This document shows positions 23,537-34,913 of a stretch of DNA of 64,000 nucleotides, in pieces. Position 1 is the first letter of the stretch. Each line of letters begins with the position of its first letter. Origin of the DNA: Hermatobates lingyangjiaoensis (taxonomy: Eukaryota; Arthropoda; Insecta; Hemiptera; Hermatobatidae); NCBI GenBank assembly GCA_026182355.1, contig JAPFBL010000223.1:124001-188000 (forward strand). The letters run 5' to 3'. Under the pieces are notes generated by a model, which worked only from the letters and a program-made list of their open reading frames with translations, was not told where the DNA came from and did not search any database. Made by a program: the position numbers and the translations under genes.

Positions 23537-24005
23537 TATTGCTTCCTGTTTTCTTTATCCTCTTTCCTAAGGAGTTCTTGTATAGTGTGTTGTCCTTTAC
23601 CACATGGTTATCGATATGCATGGTTGTTTTTGAATATCACACAACCGATGCATATGACATCATTAGTTTTACCACAGCAGTAATAATACTCTTATATAGC
23701 TAAAGTGAAGATTTCGTGCTAAGCTCCATCTCTTACGAAATAATCTCTTACAGAAGAACATTGCGTGTTGACCCCATAACCCATGGATCTGTACCGCTTA
23801 AATGCCCACTGACCCAATAAGACCAATATGAGAACATGACACCAGAGGAAGCTCGGAAGGAGGAAAAATAATCTCTACAATATATACAGACAGAATTAGC
23901 CTAGATGTAATTAACAAACAATAATAAGCATTGGCCTTTGGCGGGAAGGACAAGACGGCTTTTATCTAACATGAAGAAGAATGACAAGGCTGAGGTTACT
24001 TTTGC

Positions 24006-24293
24006 TGGATAAAAGCACACGTGGGTCGTCTGGGCAACGAAGCTGCAGACAGACTGGAAAAAGAGGCCTCTCAGTATGACACACTTGGAGAGTCATACAG
24101 TGCTGCTCCTAGAGGGTATGCTAAAAAGATTTTATATGAGGCTTCATTACAACGTTTGGAACAAGAATGGTCATCCTCGTTAAAAACGTCCTTTCCTACA
24201 ATCAAAGAGAGCAAAAAGTGCGACATAGAGCTTTCACACAAGATAACACTAGCTCTTACAGGTGGGACTAAATATAGTATTCAGGTCATATGA
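24006..24293 (+). pseudogene. LINE RNase H domain and tail fragment
   Basis: The frame from 24006 starts WIKAHVGRLGNEAADRLEKEA, the final RNase H motif of LINE ORF2 (W.PGH.G..GNE.AD..AK.A), and continues with PRGYAKKILYEASLQRLEQE. It ends at TGA 24293 and breaks off upstream. Orientation is opposite to the fragment at 23100-23536, so these are two separate insertions or one rearranged element. Confidence 0.75.
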
Positions 24294-24409
24294 CCTAGCC
24301 CTCAAAAAAAAAAAAAAGAAAACCTACCTAATACAATAGAATAGAAGAGGTCAAGAAGAATTTCTTGAGAAAATATATATAAAGATTTTTTATATATATA
24401 TAATATATA

Positions 24410-24665
24410 AATAATTTATAATAAATAAAGATTTCACATAAACACGTGAAAGAACAATCAATGATCAAATCACAATATGAAATGGGAAAACAAGACTAAG
24501 ATCTTTCAACCGTAACAAGCGGTCTTTGTCAGAGTCAAAAATCCAACTGAAACACTAGATGAAGAAAACATCTGGTAAGGGGTTGTGAACAATGTTATTT
24601 TAAATGGTTGAAAGTACAGGAGAGTTTTGTTTTTTTAGTCTTGTTTTCTCATTTCATATTGTGGT
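24410..24665. mobile_element. Family D hammerhead repeat, inverted pair
   Basis: Left arm (minus): ATTTCACATAAACACGTGAA, CAATCAATGATCAAA and the hammerhead region. The right arm keeps TTAGTCTTGTTTTCTCATTTC and ends at TTGATTATTGATTT beside a TA tract. The right-arm hammerhead has been lost. Confidence 0.6.
24498..24538 (-). ncRNA. Degenerate hammerhead motif, family D
   Basis: Minus strand: CTGACAA (G8 changed to A), stem II GACCG/CGGTT, GAAA, AGATCT palindrome, T17, AGTC pairing with the GACT before CTGA. Only the core G is missing. Confidence 0.6.
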
Positions 24666-24802
24666 TTGATTATTGATTTATATATATATATACAAAACTA
24701 AAATTTATCGGGACACTTTTAGTTTTGTTTCTATTCAACGGTCGATACTTTTATCAATATATATATATATCTTTAAACCACAATAAGAAATGAAAAAAAT
24801 CT

Positions 24803-24842
24803 ACGATCTTTCAACCGTAACAAGCGGTCTTCGTCAACAAAT
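24803..24842 (-). ncRNA. Degenerate hammerhead motif, family D
   Basis: Minus strand: TTGACGA (C3 changed to T), stem II GACCG/CGGTT, GAAA then AGATC. Stem I is lost. Confidence 0.5.
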
Positions 24843-24856
24843 TCAGTTCGGTTTTT

Positions 24857-24895
24857 GACTCTGACAAAGAGCGCTCGTTACGATTGAAAGACTAA
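24857..24895 (+). ncRNA. Degenerate hammerhead motif, family D
   Basis: CTGACAA, then a mutated stem II and TTGAAAGAC. Recognisable only from its position opposite 24803-24842 and its ACT prefix. Confidence 0.45.
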
Positions 24896-25060
24896 AAGGT
24901 GATGGCCTTATAAGTGGAGGCGTTGGAAAACAAAAAAACAAACAAACGATTGAAAAATCTTAGTTTTTTCCTCATTTCTTCTTCTTTCTTATTATTATTA
25001 TTATTATGGTTTGAACTTTGATTGTTATTTCACGTGTTTATTGTGAAGTCTTGTTAAGTA

Positions 25061-25561
25061 TATTAGGAATATTCGTTGACTCGAAGGCGTCTATAATGAG
25101 TTCCTACTACATTTAATAATAAAGTTAAATGATTCCTTTTAATACTGAAAAAGTTTCCATTTTCTCAGAAAAGTGTAAGGAAAAAAGTTCAATTCAACCA
25201 ATCACCGAAGAGTTAGATTAAAATTAGCATCCATTTTGTAATAAAGAACAAAAAAATGCATTTCCCATACATCAATATTACCCAAAGCGAATGATGTTCA
25301 TTAACACACCAAGAAATATATTTGACAATAAGTTTTGTTCAAGGATAACATGTGGTTTTGATGAGAGGAATATTTTTTTCAACTAATCATCCGTCATACC
25401 ATGCATCAGAAATATTTTTACATTTAACAATTTTATTCTTCTAACATAGCATATTAACTCAATAAAACATTTCAAACTTTTCTTTTGTAATAAACTTCTA
25501 CATAAAAATTTTATTTCACTTAAAAATTGACGAAGTCAATATAAACAATGGGTTCCTGAAT
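25061..25561. other. A+T-rich region, nothing recognised
   Basis: No exon or repeat boundary seen. Confidence 0.4.
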
Positions 25562-25710
25562 ATACGTATTTCAATAGTGAAATCAATGCATGTAAGAATG
25601 TCCGAGTTTATTTGACCAATCTAGACAAGTTCAAAGCATCCAATCTAGTTTTGTTCAAATAAACTGGAACATTCTTACTAGCATGAATTCACTATTGGAA
25701 CACGTATGTT
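25562..25710. repeat. Foldback element with about 54-bp arms
   Basis: The left arm (ATACGTATTTCAATAGTGAA...GTTTATTTGA) is the near inverse of the right arm (TCAAATAAACTGGAACATTC...ACACGTAT), with a spacer of about 40 bp. No coding capacity. Confidence 0.75.
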
Positions 25711-25734
25711 CAGAACAGATAACCTTAGTGCCAA

Positions 25735-26095
25735 TATTTCAAGGCACTAGAATTAGTAGTTTAGGGGAAAAAAATATATAAAAACAGATTTTGGCCAAAA
25801 AAAGTGACTTTCCAATCATGTATAATTGCTCCCAAACAATAGGGCTCATCTACTCTATGAGGCCCATTTTTGTGTAAAATACGAGTATCAATTTGATCCA
25901 TCAAGGATTTTGGACCGTAGCGTGGCCACAAACTTTGGATACATACTCACCGACTCCCCCAAACACACAGATATCATAGAAAAACGTCATAAAAAGACTT
26001 CAAAAACATGTATGTCCGTAATAATTATTAGATGGAATTATTTCACGATATATGTATGGTAAAGTAAAAATATGGAAGTACATGCAGACGATCTT
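25735..26095. repeat. Dispersed repeat family R (partial copy)
   Basis: Contains CCCAAACAATAGGGCTCATC, CATTTTTGTGTAAAATA, GATCCATCAA and a CACACA-type tract. The same ordered blocks occur at 30230-30545, 35060-35292, 41240-41440 and, inverted, at 59345-59700. Confidence 0.7.
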
Positions 26096-26165
26096 GTTAT
26101 TATAAAAAGGGGAGTTGGCTGCCTCATTTGTGACTTTTCATGGGAAGATAGTTCACTTTGGTATA

Positions 26166-27266
26166 TGAACTGGCACCATGAGATGAGTTCAGGTGAGTAA
26201 TGAACTGGTGCCATGAGATGAGTTCAGGTGAGTAATGAACTGGTGCCATGAGATGAGTTCAGATGACTCATGAACTGGCGCCATGAGATGAGTTCAGATG
26301 ACTCATGAACTGGCGCCATGAGATGAGTTCAGATGACTCATGAACTGGCGCCATGAGATGAGTTCAGATGACTCATGAACTGGCGCCATGAGATGAGTTC
26401 AGATGACTCATGAACTGGCGCCATGAGATGAGTTCAGATGACTCATGAACTGGTGCCATGAGATGAGTTCAGATGACTCATGAAGCTGGCGGCCATGAGA
26501 ATGAGTTCAGATGACTCATGAACTGGCGCCATGAGATGAGTTCAGATGACTCATGAACTGGCGCCATGAGATGAGTTCAGATGACTCATGAACTGGTGCC
26601 ATGAGATGAGTTCAGATGACTCATGAACTGGCGCCATGAGATGAGTTCAGGTGAGTAATGAACTGGTGCCATGAGATGAGTTCAGATGACTCATGAACTG
26701 GCGCCATGAGATGAGTTCAGATGACTCATGAACTGGCGCCATGAGATGAGTTCAGATGACTCATGAACTGGTGCCATGAGATGAGTTCAGATGACTCATG
26801 AACTGGCGCTCATGAAGAATGAGTTCAAGGAGGGTGACTCATGAACTGGCGCCATTGAGATGAGTTCAGAATGAACTCATGAACTGGTGCCCATGAGATC
26901 AGTTCAGAATGACTCATAGAACTGGCGCCATGAGATGAGTTCAGATGACTCATGAACTGGTGCCATGAAGATGAGTTCCAGATGACTCATAAGAACTGTG
27001 TTTTTGCTCATGACCGATGAGTTCCAGATCATTCATGCTTAATGGTGCCATGAGATGAGTTACAGAATGACTCATGAACTGGCGCCATGAGATGAGTTCA
27101 GGTGAGTTAATGAACTGGCGCCATGAGATGAGTTCAGATGACTCATGAACTGTGCCATTGAGATGAGTTCAGATGACATCATGAACTGGCGCCATGAGTA
27201 ATGAGTTCATTTTGTAACTTGACTACAATGAACCTGGAGCCATGGAGATGAGTTCAGATTGACCCA
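26166..27266. repeat. 35-bp minisatellite, about 31 units, AP-1 consensus in most
   Basis: The unit contains TGAACTGGCGCC, ATGAGATGAGTTCA and GATGACTCA. ATGACTCAT, a textbook AP-1/bZIP site, spans the unit junction. The first two units carry GGTGAGTAATGAAC instead. The last third, from about 26480 and especially after 26800, is full of single-base insertions and deletions. Confidence 0.95.
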
Positions 27267-27412
27267 GTAAGGCGCTGTTGACCTGAAGAAGAAGTAACTG
27301 AAGCAGTAAATGTCTTATAAGGCAATGATGGTAGTGCTCATACATTTTCTGCATTCGAGCTAGTCATGAAATGAACACGTCACAATGATGCACCCCCTGT
27401 ATTTATTTAGAT

Positions 27413-27448
<36 letters not shown>

Positions 27449-27849
27449 GAAAATTCTTTAAAGTTACAACGATCTATGTAATATTTAGTCGTGAAAAACA
27501 CTTTTCCCATTTCTTATAAAAAAGTTGTGTTTTTTTCTTCTTACCCGATCCAGTCTCCACAGTCAGTTTTATAGCCTTTCTTAATTTTTACTTAAAAAAA
27601 TTAAAAGTAAAGAGTTAGAGGGAACTTAACGACTAGTTTATTAGCTTTAATGAACTAACACACATAGTGACCTTAATTATCATAAACATCAGTATTGGTT
27701 CAGATTTCAGATATATCAATCAGTGACGGGAAGAGTTATAAGCTGATGTTATTTTTGTTAATGCCATGCGCTGTAACAATAATACCTTGGTGCTCGACTG
27801 GTAGATCGCGATCGACGTATTGAGCACTTCTAGGCTAAGGATTGTGTAG
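27267..27849. other. Intergenic with (TA)n tract at 27410-27448
   Basis: Apart from the TA tract, nothing recognisable. Confidence 0.4.
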
Positions 27850-27895
27850 CAACATACCTGAAGAAGGAACTAACCTTGAAAGTAGTTAAAACATC
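27850..27895 (+). ncRNA. Possible hammerhead motif in a further repeat family
   Basis: CTGAAGA at 27858-27864, stem II AAGG/CCTT with loop AACTAA, then GAAA. The sequence after GAA (AGTAGT) is not clearly self-complementary and stem I pairing is weak. The following sequence to about 28010 looks repeat-derived. Confidence 0.4.
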
Positions 27896-28216
27896 GTCTT
27901 TTAATAAAGACAAATTAAATTGAGTTAATGTTGGGTTGTTTTGGCAAGAGGTTAGAGGTGGTAAGACAAAGATGTATTGGAAGGTTTTGTTTTAGAATAT
28001 CCGGCAGCGAATGTCGGTCGCAGCTGGGACCTCTGAGGCCACTCTTATCGCCCGAGCGATGAACTTGCCTCAGTTCCGCATCTCATCTCCCACAATCAAC
28101 ATAATAGTCTGTAATACTCCTTCATTAAACACGCCACCCACTTGTATCCTTCCTCTCTTATTTCAGTCATCAGATTTCATTGCTATTTTGATTAAAGTCG
28201 TCTCATGCCCTGTAGC

Positions 28217-29097
28217 CAGTGACGTAGGAAATAACATTTGCGCCAGCGCAACTAACCCTGTTAACCTTCAAAATTCCAGAAACTTCACAAAATATTTATT
28301 TTGATGGAATTGCAATCAAGGATCTAATTTTAGACTGCTGCTATTAGTCCCAGACTTTCATCTTATTACAGTACGCGCATACATACACTTTCATAATAAA
28401 AAAAAACAAAATTTTTAAAAATAAAAACGTATAAATCAAATCACAAAAATTTTTAAATTAAATTAACTGGCACGCAAACAAATATAACAAACTTTCAAGC
28501 TATTAAAAAACTAGTTTTCAACAATTTTAAATAAATTTATTTTCACTTACAAATACAGTTGAAAAAATCCCTTTAAAAACAGTATTACAAATATTAAAAC
28601 AATTACGACCTTAAAAACTCATTTTGGTACAAATATTTCAGTTTTCTTATTATCTTTTTATGATTTTAATTTTTTTTCTATTTTTACACCCTCAAAATGC
28701 CGTCCCCCGGCACATATATCCGGGGCTGATCACCCCCCTCCCCACCCCTTTGTTGTTAAAATAGGAACGTTTAATTCAAATCATAAAAAAAATTGTTAAA
28801 ATAAATTTATAAACAAACAAATATAATCAAATTTCAACTACTTTAAAAAAACTAGTTTTGAAAAATTTCAAAAAAAATTTTTTTTAATTTGCAAATATAA
28901 CAGTTGTAAAGTTCGTTTAAAAACAGTATTATACACATAAAACACAAAACCATATGAATACATTAAAAACTTATTTTGGCATAGCACTCATAATTTTTGT
29001 TAGCTTTCTATTTCTTTTTATTTTTTTCTATTTTCTATGTTTGGCTTTTCAAAATGCCGCCCCCTGGTATACCCCCCCCCCCTCCTTGCTAGCCACT
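28217..29097. mobile_element. Element with AGTGGCGTAGC-type termini (two overlapping copies)
   Basis: Begins AGTGACGTAG, continues with the internal blocks shared with 33190-33777 (AAATATTTATTTT, ATTAGTCCCAGACTTTCATC, AAAATGCCGCCCCCTGG) and ends CCTTGCTAGCCACT. The internal end-like block at 28690-28760 suggests a second, partial copy. No clean TSD. Confidence 0.6.
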
Positions 29098-29164
29098 ACG
29101 CCATTCCATTACCATCTATTTCCCTTCCATTTTCTGTTCCAGTATTCTTATCACTTGAAAATAC

Positions 29165-29335
29165 TTTGTGATTTCATTATGGAATTATATAAACATCATC
29201 GGAAAAACGTCATAAAAAGACTTTAGGGACCTCAAAACATATAATTCTGTTAAAATCTTGAGATGGAATTTATTCACTATTATTATACTTTACTTAGAGT
29301 AAAGTAACAATATGCAAGTATATGCAGACCACCTT
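29165..29335. repeat. Family R fragment
   Basis: Blocks ATCATCGGAAAAACGTCATA, CCTCAAAACAT and TACTTTACTTAGAGTAAAGT match other family R copies. Confidence 0.6.
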
Positions 29336-29509
29336 GACTGACTCAATATAACCTTCCAGTATTCTGGAAGGCTATATTAGTCTATATTAAGGATAGATTA
29401 TACTTAATATAGTCTATACTTAATAAGTCTATATTAAGTCATATACTTAAACATTTTAACACTATTATTTAGAGTATTCATTCATTTGCTGAATGACACT
29501 TTACACTCT

Positions 29510-30545
29510 GTACTCAACATCAGGGATTTTCAATCTTTGTTCGCTTGTGGACAATGTAAACAAATACGACAAGTATAGCAAGTAAACCATTAGTCCAGGA
29601 TCAATATTCATTTTTTATAGCTTTATTGCACTTTGCCGTAATTTAAATATCATGAATTTTTTGTATAATTGTTATTTGTTATTTTTTTCAATTTTTTGGG
29701 AAAATTCCATGGTTTGGAAAATGATCCGTTTAGCGTCTAAAAAACATTTTCTGAAAACTGAAAATGTGCTGTAACGCCCCTTTGGTGAAAGAAATTTTTT
29801 ATATTAGAAATAGGTAAAACCGTCATACCTCGTAAGAGGTTTGTTGCGATCGAAGATGGACAACGTCCGAAAGCGCTCCAACTCCATGATCATCTTTCGA
29901 GGTATGGCAGTTTTACCTATTTCTAATATAAATCATACTAACCTCAGTGGTATTAACAATATGCATGAATGTAATTTTGATAAAAATTATCTCAACTCAT
30001 CTTCCATAGATTGTTGTATTTATAGGTGTAGCTTCATTTTGATCCGTTAAACGGTATGCTTGCATCCTCTCAGAATCTTTCAGATTGAATTATAAGTCAA
30101 CAATTTTACATTCTATAAAAAAAATATTTCCTGTTGCTTTATCAATCTGAGGTTATTTATCGTTTATTGTTATTGTAGCTTCAAAGATAATGCCAAAATT
30201 TGAAGACTCTAGAAGTAGCAGTTTAAGAGAAAAAAAATATAGTCTTAACACAGGTTTTTGGCAAAAAAAAGTCTTTCCCACCATGCATAACTGCTTCCAA
30301 ACAATAGGGCTCATCTACACTATGAGGCCCATTTTTGTGTAAAATATGAATTTGATCCATCAAAGATTCTGGACAATGCAGCGTCTCAACAAACTTTGCT
30401 TACATACTCACCCACTCCACAGGCATCATCGAGAAAACTTCATAAAACGACTTCTGCAACCTCAAAACATATTTTTCCGTCAAAATCTCGAGATCGAATT
30501 TTTTCATGATCACTATACTCTACTTATAGTAAAGTAAAAAATTAA
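29510..30545. repeat. Family R, long copy (about 1 kb)
   Basis: In inverse order to 59345-60215 it holds the GTAACGCCCC block, ATAGATTGTTGTATTTATAGG, CAAACAATAGGGCTCATC, the ACTCACCCAC tract and a terminal TACTTATAGTAAAGTA. A local inverted repeat (29799-29833 / 29897-29933, GAAATAGGTAAAAC arms) lies inside. No coding capacity; type unknown. Confidence 0.65.
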
Positions 30546-30755
30546 TACAACATTTTAAAATATTGGAACATTATAACAAACTGACTAGAATATTGGGTTT
30601 TACGTTTTATAATGTTTGAATTTCTATCGGTTAGCTGGCTACGCTTTGATATATTTCTAGTTATGCTATCCTCATATACGGAACTTAACATGGAGCGCTA
30701 ACCGCATACTATGGACCTTAAAATACTAGTTTTCCTCTTGGATACCCCAGTAATC
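30546..30755. other. Spacer before the 32-bp minisatellite
   Basis: Nothing recognised. Confidence 0.4.
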
Positions 30756-31378
30756 CTTTATGAACCCCCTGGGGGTCCTCGTGCAGCACTTTATGAACCC
30801 CTGGGGGTCCACCTGCAGCACTTTATGAACCCCTGGGGGTCCTCGTGCAGCACTTTATGAACCCCTGGGGGTCCTCGTGCAGCACTTTATGAACCCCTGG
30901 GGGTCCACGTGCAGCACTTTATGAACCCCTGGGGGTCCACGTGCAACACTTTATGAACCCCTGGGGGTCCACGTGCAGCACTTTATGAACCCCTGGGGGT
31001 CCACGTGCAGTACTTTATGAATCCCTGGGGATCCACGTGTAGCACTTTATGAACTCCTCGGGGTCCTCGTGCAGGATTTTATGAACCCCTGGGGGTCCAC
31101 GTGCAGCACTTTATGAACCCCTGGGTGTCCACGTGCAGCACTTTATGAACCCCTGGGGGTCCACGTGCAGCACTTTATGTACCCCTGGGGATCCTCGTGC
31201 AGCACTTTATGTACCCCTGGAGGTCCTCGTGCAGCACTTTATGAACCCCTGGGGGCCCACGTGCAGCACTTTATGAACCCCTGGGGGTCCACGTGCAGCA
31301 CTTTATGAACCCCTGGGGGTCCTCGTGCAGCACTTTATGAACTCCTGGGGGTCCTCGTGCAGCACTTTATGAACCACT
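30756..31378. repeat. 32-bp minisatellite, about 19 units
   Basis: Unit ACTTTATGAACCCCTGGGGG followed by TCCACGTGCAGC. About half the units carry an E-box CACGTG and the others CTCGTG, in interspersed runs. CCCCTGGGGG is a near palindrome. Confidence 0.95.
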
Positions 31379-31925
31379 GCTCTTTATTGTTTCGAAACAC
31401 ACCAATTCGTTGAAATCTGTTGTGTATTGCCCTATGTCTAGCTAGCCATAAATTGTTTTACATTTTTTTTTAGTTCTGTCAAATGACATTCCTATGCAAT
31501 ATTCATATAAAATGAATTCTTAGTTTGTTTCTTACAATCTTTCATAATAACGAGTCTTCACCGAGAATGTTTGCGAAAGGTCCAGACTCTATTCTAGACA
31601 AGGTTTATGCTAATAGAATAATTTGTTTGTCAATGCCATATTCCAAATACGGATGCAACACTAAGATAAATGGAAGTTTATAGCTTCAACGGTTGGCAAA
31701 AAACATAAAACTGATTCAACCAACCTTCATTGACTTTCATGAACTGTTAATGAATGAAGTACTTTAAAGAGTGTACCAACGGCACATACAATGCAAACAA
31801 AACAGGCAAGGTTTGAGGGAACTAAACATACCGGCTAAGCCCAAATATCCTTCTACATTTTATTAAACAACTAAACTTAGGTAAGTAATATTTCACTTGA
31901 TAAATGTAACAAAAAAAAAAGGTTT
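31379..31925. other. Intergenic, nothing recognised
   Basis: No exon or element boundary before the LINE insertion at 31938. Confidence 0.4.
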
Positions 31926-31937
31926 AAAAACTAGAAT

Positions 31938-32463
31938 GTCCCTAGACAAACAGTGGCACGATCGGAAACAAATCAGGAGGAATCCACTAAAGGCCTTCTA
32001 ACAAAGGAATGTTTTCCTAGTATCAAACAAAGATTATCCATGAAACATTTCCAAATAAACTGTAAACTATCCCAATATATGACAAGACATGGGCCATTTA
32101 AAGAATACTTGAGCAGATTGAAAATAGCTCATAGTACGGAGACACCTCAATCTCCTAGACACTTGGTGTATGAGTGCTGTATGAGGGAACCACAAAGACT
32201 GGCTCTCATACGTAAGGTCTTGGTTTGTGGAGAGTAGTGGTCCATTAGGCTTTCCTCATTAATTAAAAAAGGTTATTATAAATAATTTGTAAAATTTGTG
32301 TACAATATAGACATTAAGAAAAAAATAAAGACCATATTGTTGAATTATGAATCAATGTAAAATAAGTATTTTGTAGTGTAAATGAAAGAAGTATTGTGTA
32401 CAATTTGATGTTGATGCATGTAATACACAGTGGAACATGCTGGAATAAAATATAAAATAAAAA
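31938..32463 (+). mobile_element. 5'-truncated LINE insertion with TSD and A-rich tail
   Basis: The direct repeat AAAAACTAGAAT occurs at 31926-31937 and 32464-32475, immediately outside the element. The body starts in LINE ORF2 C-terminal sequence (frame 31953-32237: KECFPSIKQRLSMKHFQINC, KLSQYMTRHGPFKEYLSRL, then a degraded Cys/His cluster HLVYEC) and ends in an A-rich tail (ATAAAATATAAAATAAAA). This is typical target-primed reverse transcription with 5' truncation. Confidence 0.85.
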
Positions 32464-32475
32464 AAAAACTAGAAT

Positions 32476-33179
32476 ATATTACAAAACTAGACTGTGTTTA
32501 AAACAAAGTCAGTTATGTATGCTAATAAGTTTTTCAGAGCTATAGTACAATAGTTTCCTTTGTCACTGGTTAAACACTTCGGGCGCACTTGTGTGACAAC
32601 ATTTCAGGAAGGATTCCACAAGCAAGTGAGAGTGACCAAGTAAATAGGATATTCTATTTGTTTTCGCTTATCTTTCCCAAGTTGGTGATATGGAAAAGAA
32701 AACTTCTGGTTGATTTCAAAATATCCTTATGCTGTAACTTGGTTAAATCCTTTGAAACAACTTGGCTATATCCGGGCAGGAAATATCACCTCTCTTTGTT
32801 TGCTAAATTCTTTTTGATTCTGTCCTCGTTCTCATTTACTATTTCATTTAGAAAGACTCTTAATAATGATGGAATATCTTTTTTCTAGTCTTAATTTTAA
32901 CTTATTTTTCTCAGACATATTAACTAGTACTTCTAATTATATACAAATCAAATAAGAGAAAAAAAAATACAAAAACCCAACAAATTCATTTCGAAATTTC
33001 GTATTCATTGTTATGAGTTGTATTCTGTTTGTCAGGAAGAAGGCCATTGTACATATAAAATCAAACTTTCTAATTCGACTTCATAGTATTATTTGCAATA
33101 TTTTTCAAACGCAGAAGTATACAAATGTTGAAAAGAAAATCTATGGAGTAATAGATTACAGTTTAACATGTATATGTTA
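32476..33179. other. Intergenic, nothing recognised
   Basis: An open frame at 32589-32888 lacks coding features. Confidence 0.4.
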
Positions 33180-33189
33180 GACTCATGAT

Positions 33190-33777
33190 AGTGGCGTAGC
33201 AAATATGTTTGTAGCCCGGGGCGTTTGCAAGATTTTCCGCCCCCCCCCCCCCTTGTAGTTGATAATCCGTGTAAACATTCAAAACTCCAAAACAACCGGA
33301 AAATATTTATTTTTATGGAATTACAATAAAGGATCTAATTTTAAACTGCTGTTATTAGTCCCAGACTTTCATCTTATTACAATACTCGTATACATATACA
33401 GTCATCATCAAAGAAAACTAAAGATTTTTCAAAACAACAACGTATAATTAAAAACATAAAAAAAAATTGTAAAATTAAATTAACTGGCCCCACAAACAAA
33501 TATAATAAATTTTCAACTACTTTAAAAAACTAGTTGTGAAAAATTTAAAATAAAATTATTTTTAAAATTGCAATTATTAGAGTTGAAAATCTGTTTAGAA
33601 ACACCATTACACTAATAATACATAAAAGCAATTACGACCTTAAAAACTCATTTTGGTATAGAGTTATAGCTTTTTTTTTAGCTTTTTATTATTTAAATTT
33701 TTTTCTATTTTCTATTTTTAACCCCTTCAAAATGCCACCCCCTGGTACGTGCCACCCCCCCTCCTTGCTACCCCACT
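33190..33777. mobile_element. DNA transposon with 13-bp TIRs and 10-bp TSD
   Basis: TIRs AGTGGCGTAGCAA (left) and AGTGGGGTAGCAA (right, reverse complement) match at 12 of 13 positions. The decamer GACTCATGAT flanks both ends (33180-33189, 33778-33787). The element is 588 bp, non-coding and C-rich near both ends. A TSD of 9-11 bp is typical of Mutator-like elements, but the superfamily cannot be fixed from the ends alone. Relatives lie at 28217-29097, 61000-61190 (inverted, partial) and about 58905. Confidence 0.8.
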
Positions 33778-33787
33778 GACTCATGAT

Positions 33788-34534
33788 GACCTGTTTGTGA
33801 AAGCTGGATAACTATGTTAAATATTTGCATTCTTAAACATGGTTATTTCAAACGTTTAAGGCATTTAGACCATATCGTTAGAAGATTTTATTATTTCGTT
33901 TATGAAAAAGTAAAGACTCCCAAAATACAAGAAGTTATGTCATATTTATTTAGTAGAGATTGACAGAGATAGTTCAAACAGTTATTACATGTTCTGCGTG
34001 CAGGATCTATGACCAGAGCCGCTAAGAACTAACATTTTCGGATGGCAGAACCAACACGTTACCACGCCAGTTTGAAAGAACAATCAAATCAACAACTATC
34101 AGCAAACTACTGCAGTCTAAAACTGTTGTTATTATATCACCAAAAGTAATGTTTGTCAATCTATCCTAAAAATAATGATAACAAACTAGTTTCACCTCGA
34201 AATATCTTTAACAATTCAATGAACAAAAATCTGGAGTGGCCTACACTCAACTTTACTATAAGTAAAAAAGTATCAACCGATTAACAACATAAAGATTTTT
34301 GTCTTCTCAACAGTTGTGACATTCAATCATAAGCCAAAATTTGTGGTTGAAAAAAAAAGACTTTTTGTTGTTTTAAAAATTTTAATATTCCTTTCCCTTA
34401 TCTTTTTCTGATTAGATGATGAATATGTACTTTATACCGCTGTCTTAAAGTCCTATCTGTTTATTCAGTATAGTGGTGTTCCAAATCATTGCATCTTAGT
34501 CTCTAAATCTTATTTTAATTCTAATGTAGTGCAA
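33788..34534. other. A+T-rich with a short family R fragment at about 34225-34275
   Basis: TCTGGAGTGGCCTACACTC followed by TTTACTATAAGTAAA matches the family R terminal block. The rest is unremarkable. Confidence 0.4.
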
Positions 34535-34611
34535 TCAGTTATTATGTGGTATTTACTCATTGTAGGGTAAAAATCTAATGAAATGGTCTCCACAAATAAA
34601 ACTTTTAATGA

Positions 34612-34658
34612 TATAAACAACGCGTTTCGAACACGTAGTGTTCTTCCTCAGGCATTAA
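34612..34658 (-). ncRNA. Hammerhead ribozyme motif, family A (intact core)
   Basis: Minus strand CTGAGGA (34651-34645), stem II GAACAC/GTGTTC, GAAAC (34628-34624), ACGCGT palindrome, T17, G. Confidence 0.75.
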
Positions 34659-34866
34659 CTAAAAAATACAATGAACAGACTTTATTGAATTTAATATTTA
34701 ACTGGTTTTTAGCTCTCATGAGTGACAGTTTGTAAAATCGGTTGATTCCAAGGGCGCGACTAGCCGTTTTTAATTCTAATGTAGTGTAATCAGTTATTAT
34801 GTGGTATTTACTCATTGTAGGGTAAAAATCTAATGAAGTGGTCTCCACATATAAAACTTTTAATGA

Positions 34867-34913
34867 TATAAACAACGCGTTTCGAACACGTAGTGTTCTT
34901 CCTCAGGCATTAA
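34867..34913 (-). ncRNA. Hammerhead ribozyme motif, family A (intact core)
   Basis: Identical in its core to 34612-34658 and exactly 255 bp from it: CTGAGGA 34906-34900, GAAAC 34883-34879. Confidence 0.75.

Larger units (their letters stand above)
24680..25060. mobile_element. Composite of a TA-flanked repeat and family D copies
   Basis: The segment 24696-24760 carries AAAACT...AGTTTTG and ACGGTCGATACTTTTATCAA between TA tracts and is shared with 47345-47400. It is followed by an inverted family D pair with degraded hammerheads (24809-24837, 24861-24889). Confidence 0.55.

Noticed and set aside
28011..28304. 97-codon ORF
   Set aside because: Spans repeat-derived sequence after 27850 and the left end of the 28217 element; composition is not convincing.
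26166..31378. Regular short direct repeats that could suggest CRISPR arrays
   Set aside because: Units are contiguous with no unique spacers. These are minisatellites in a eukaryotic genome.
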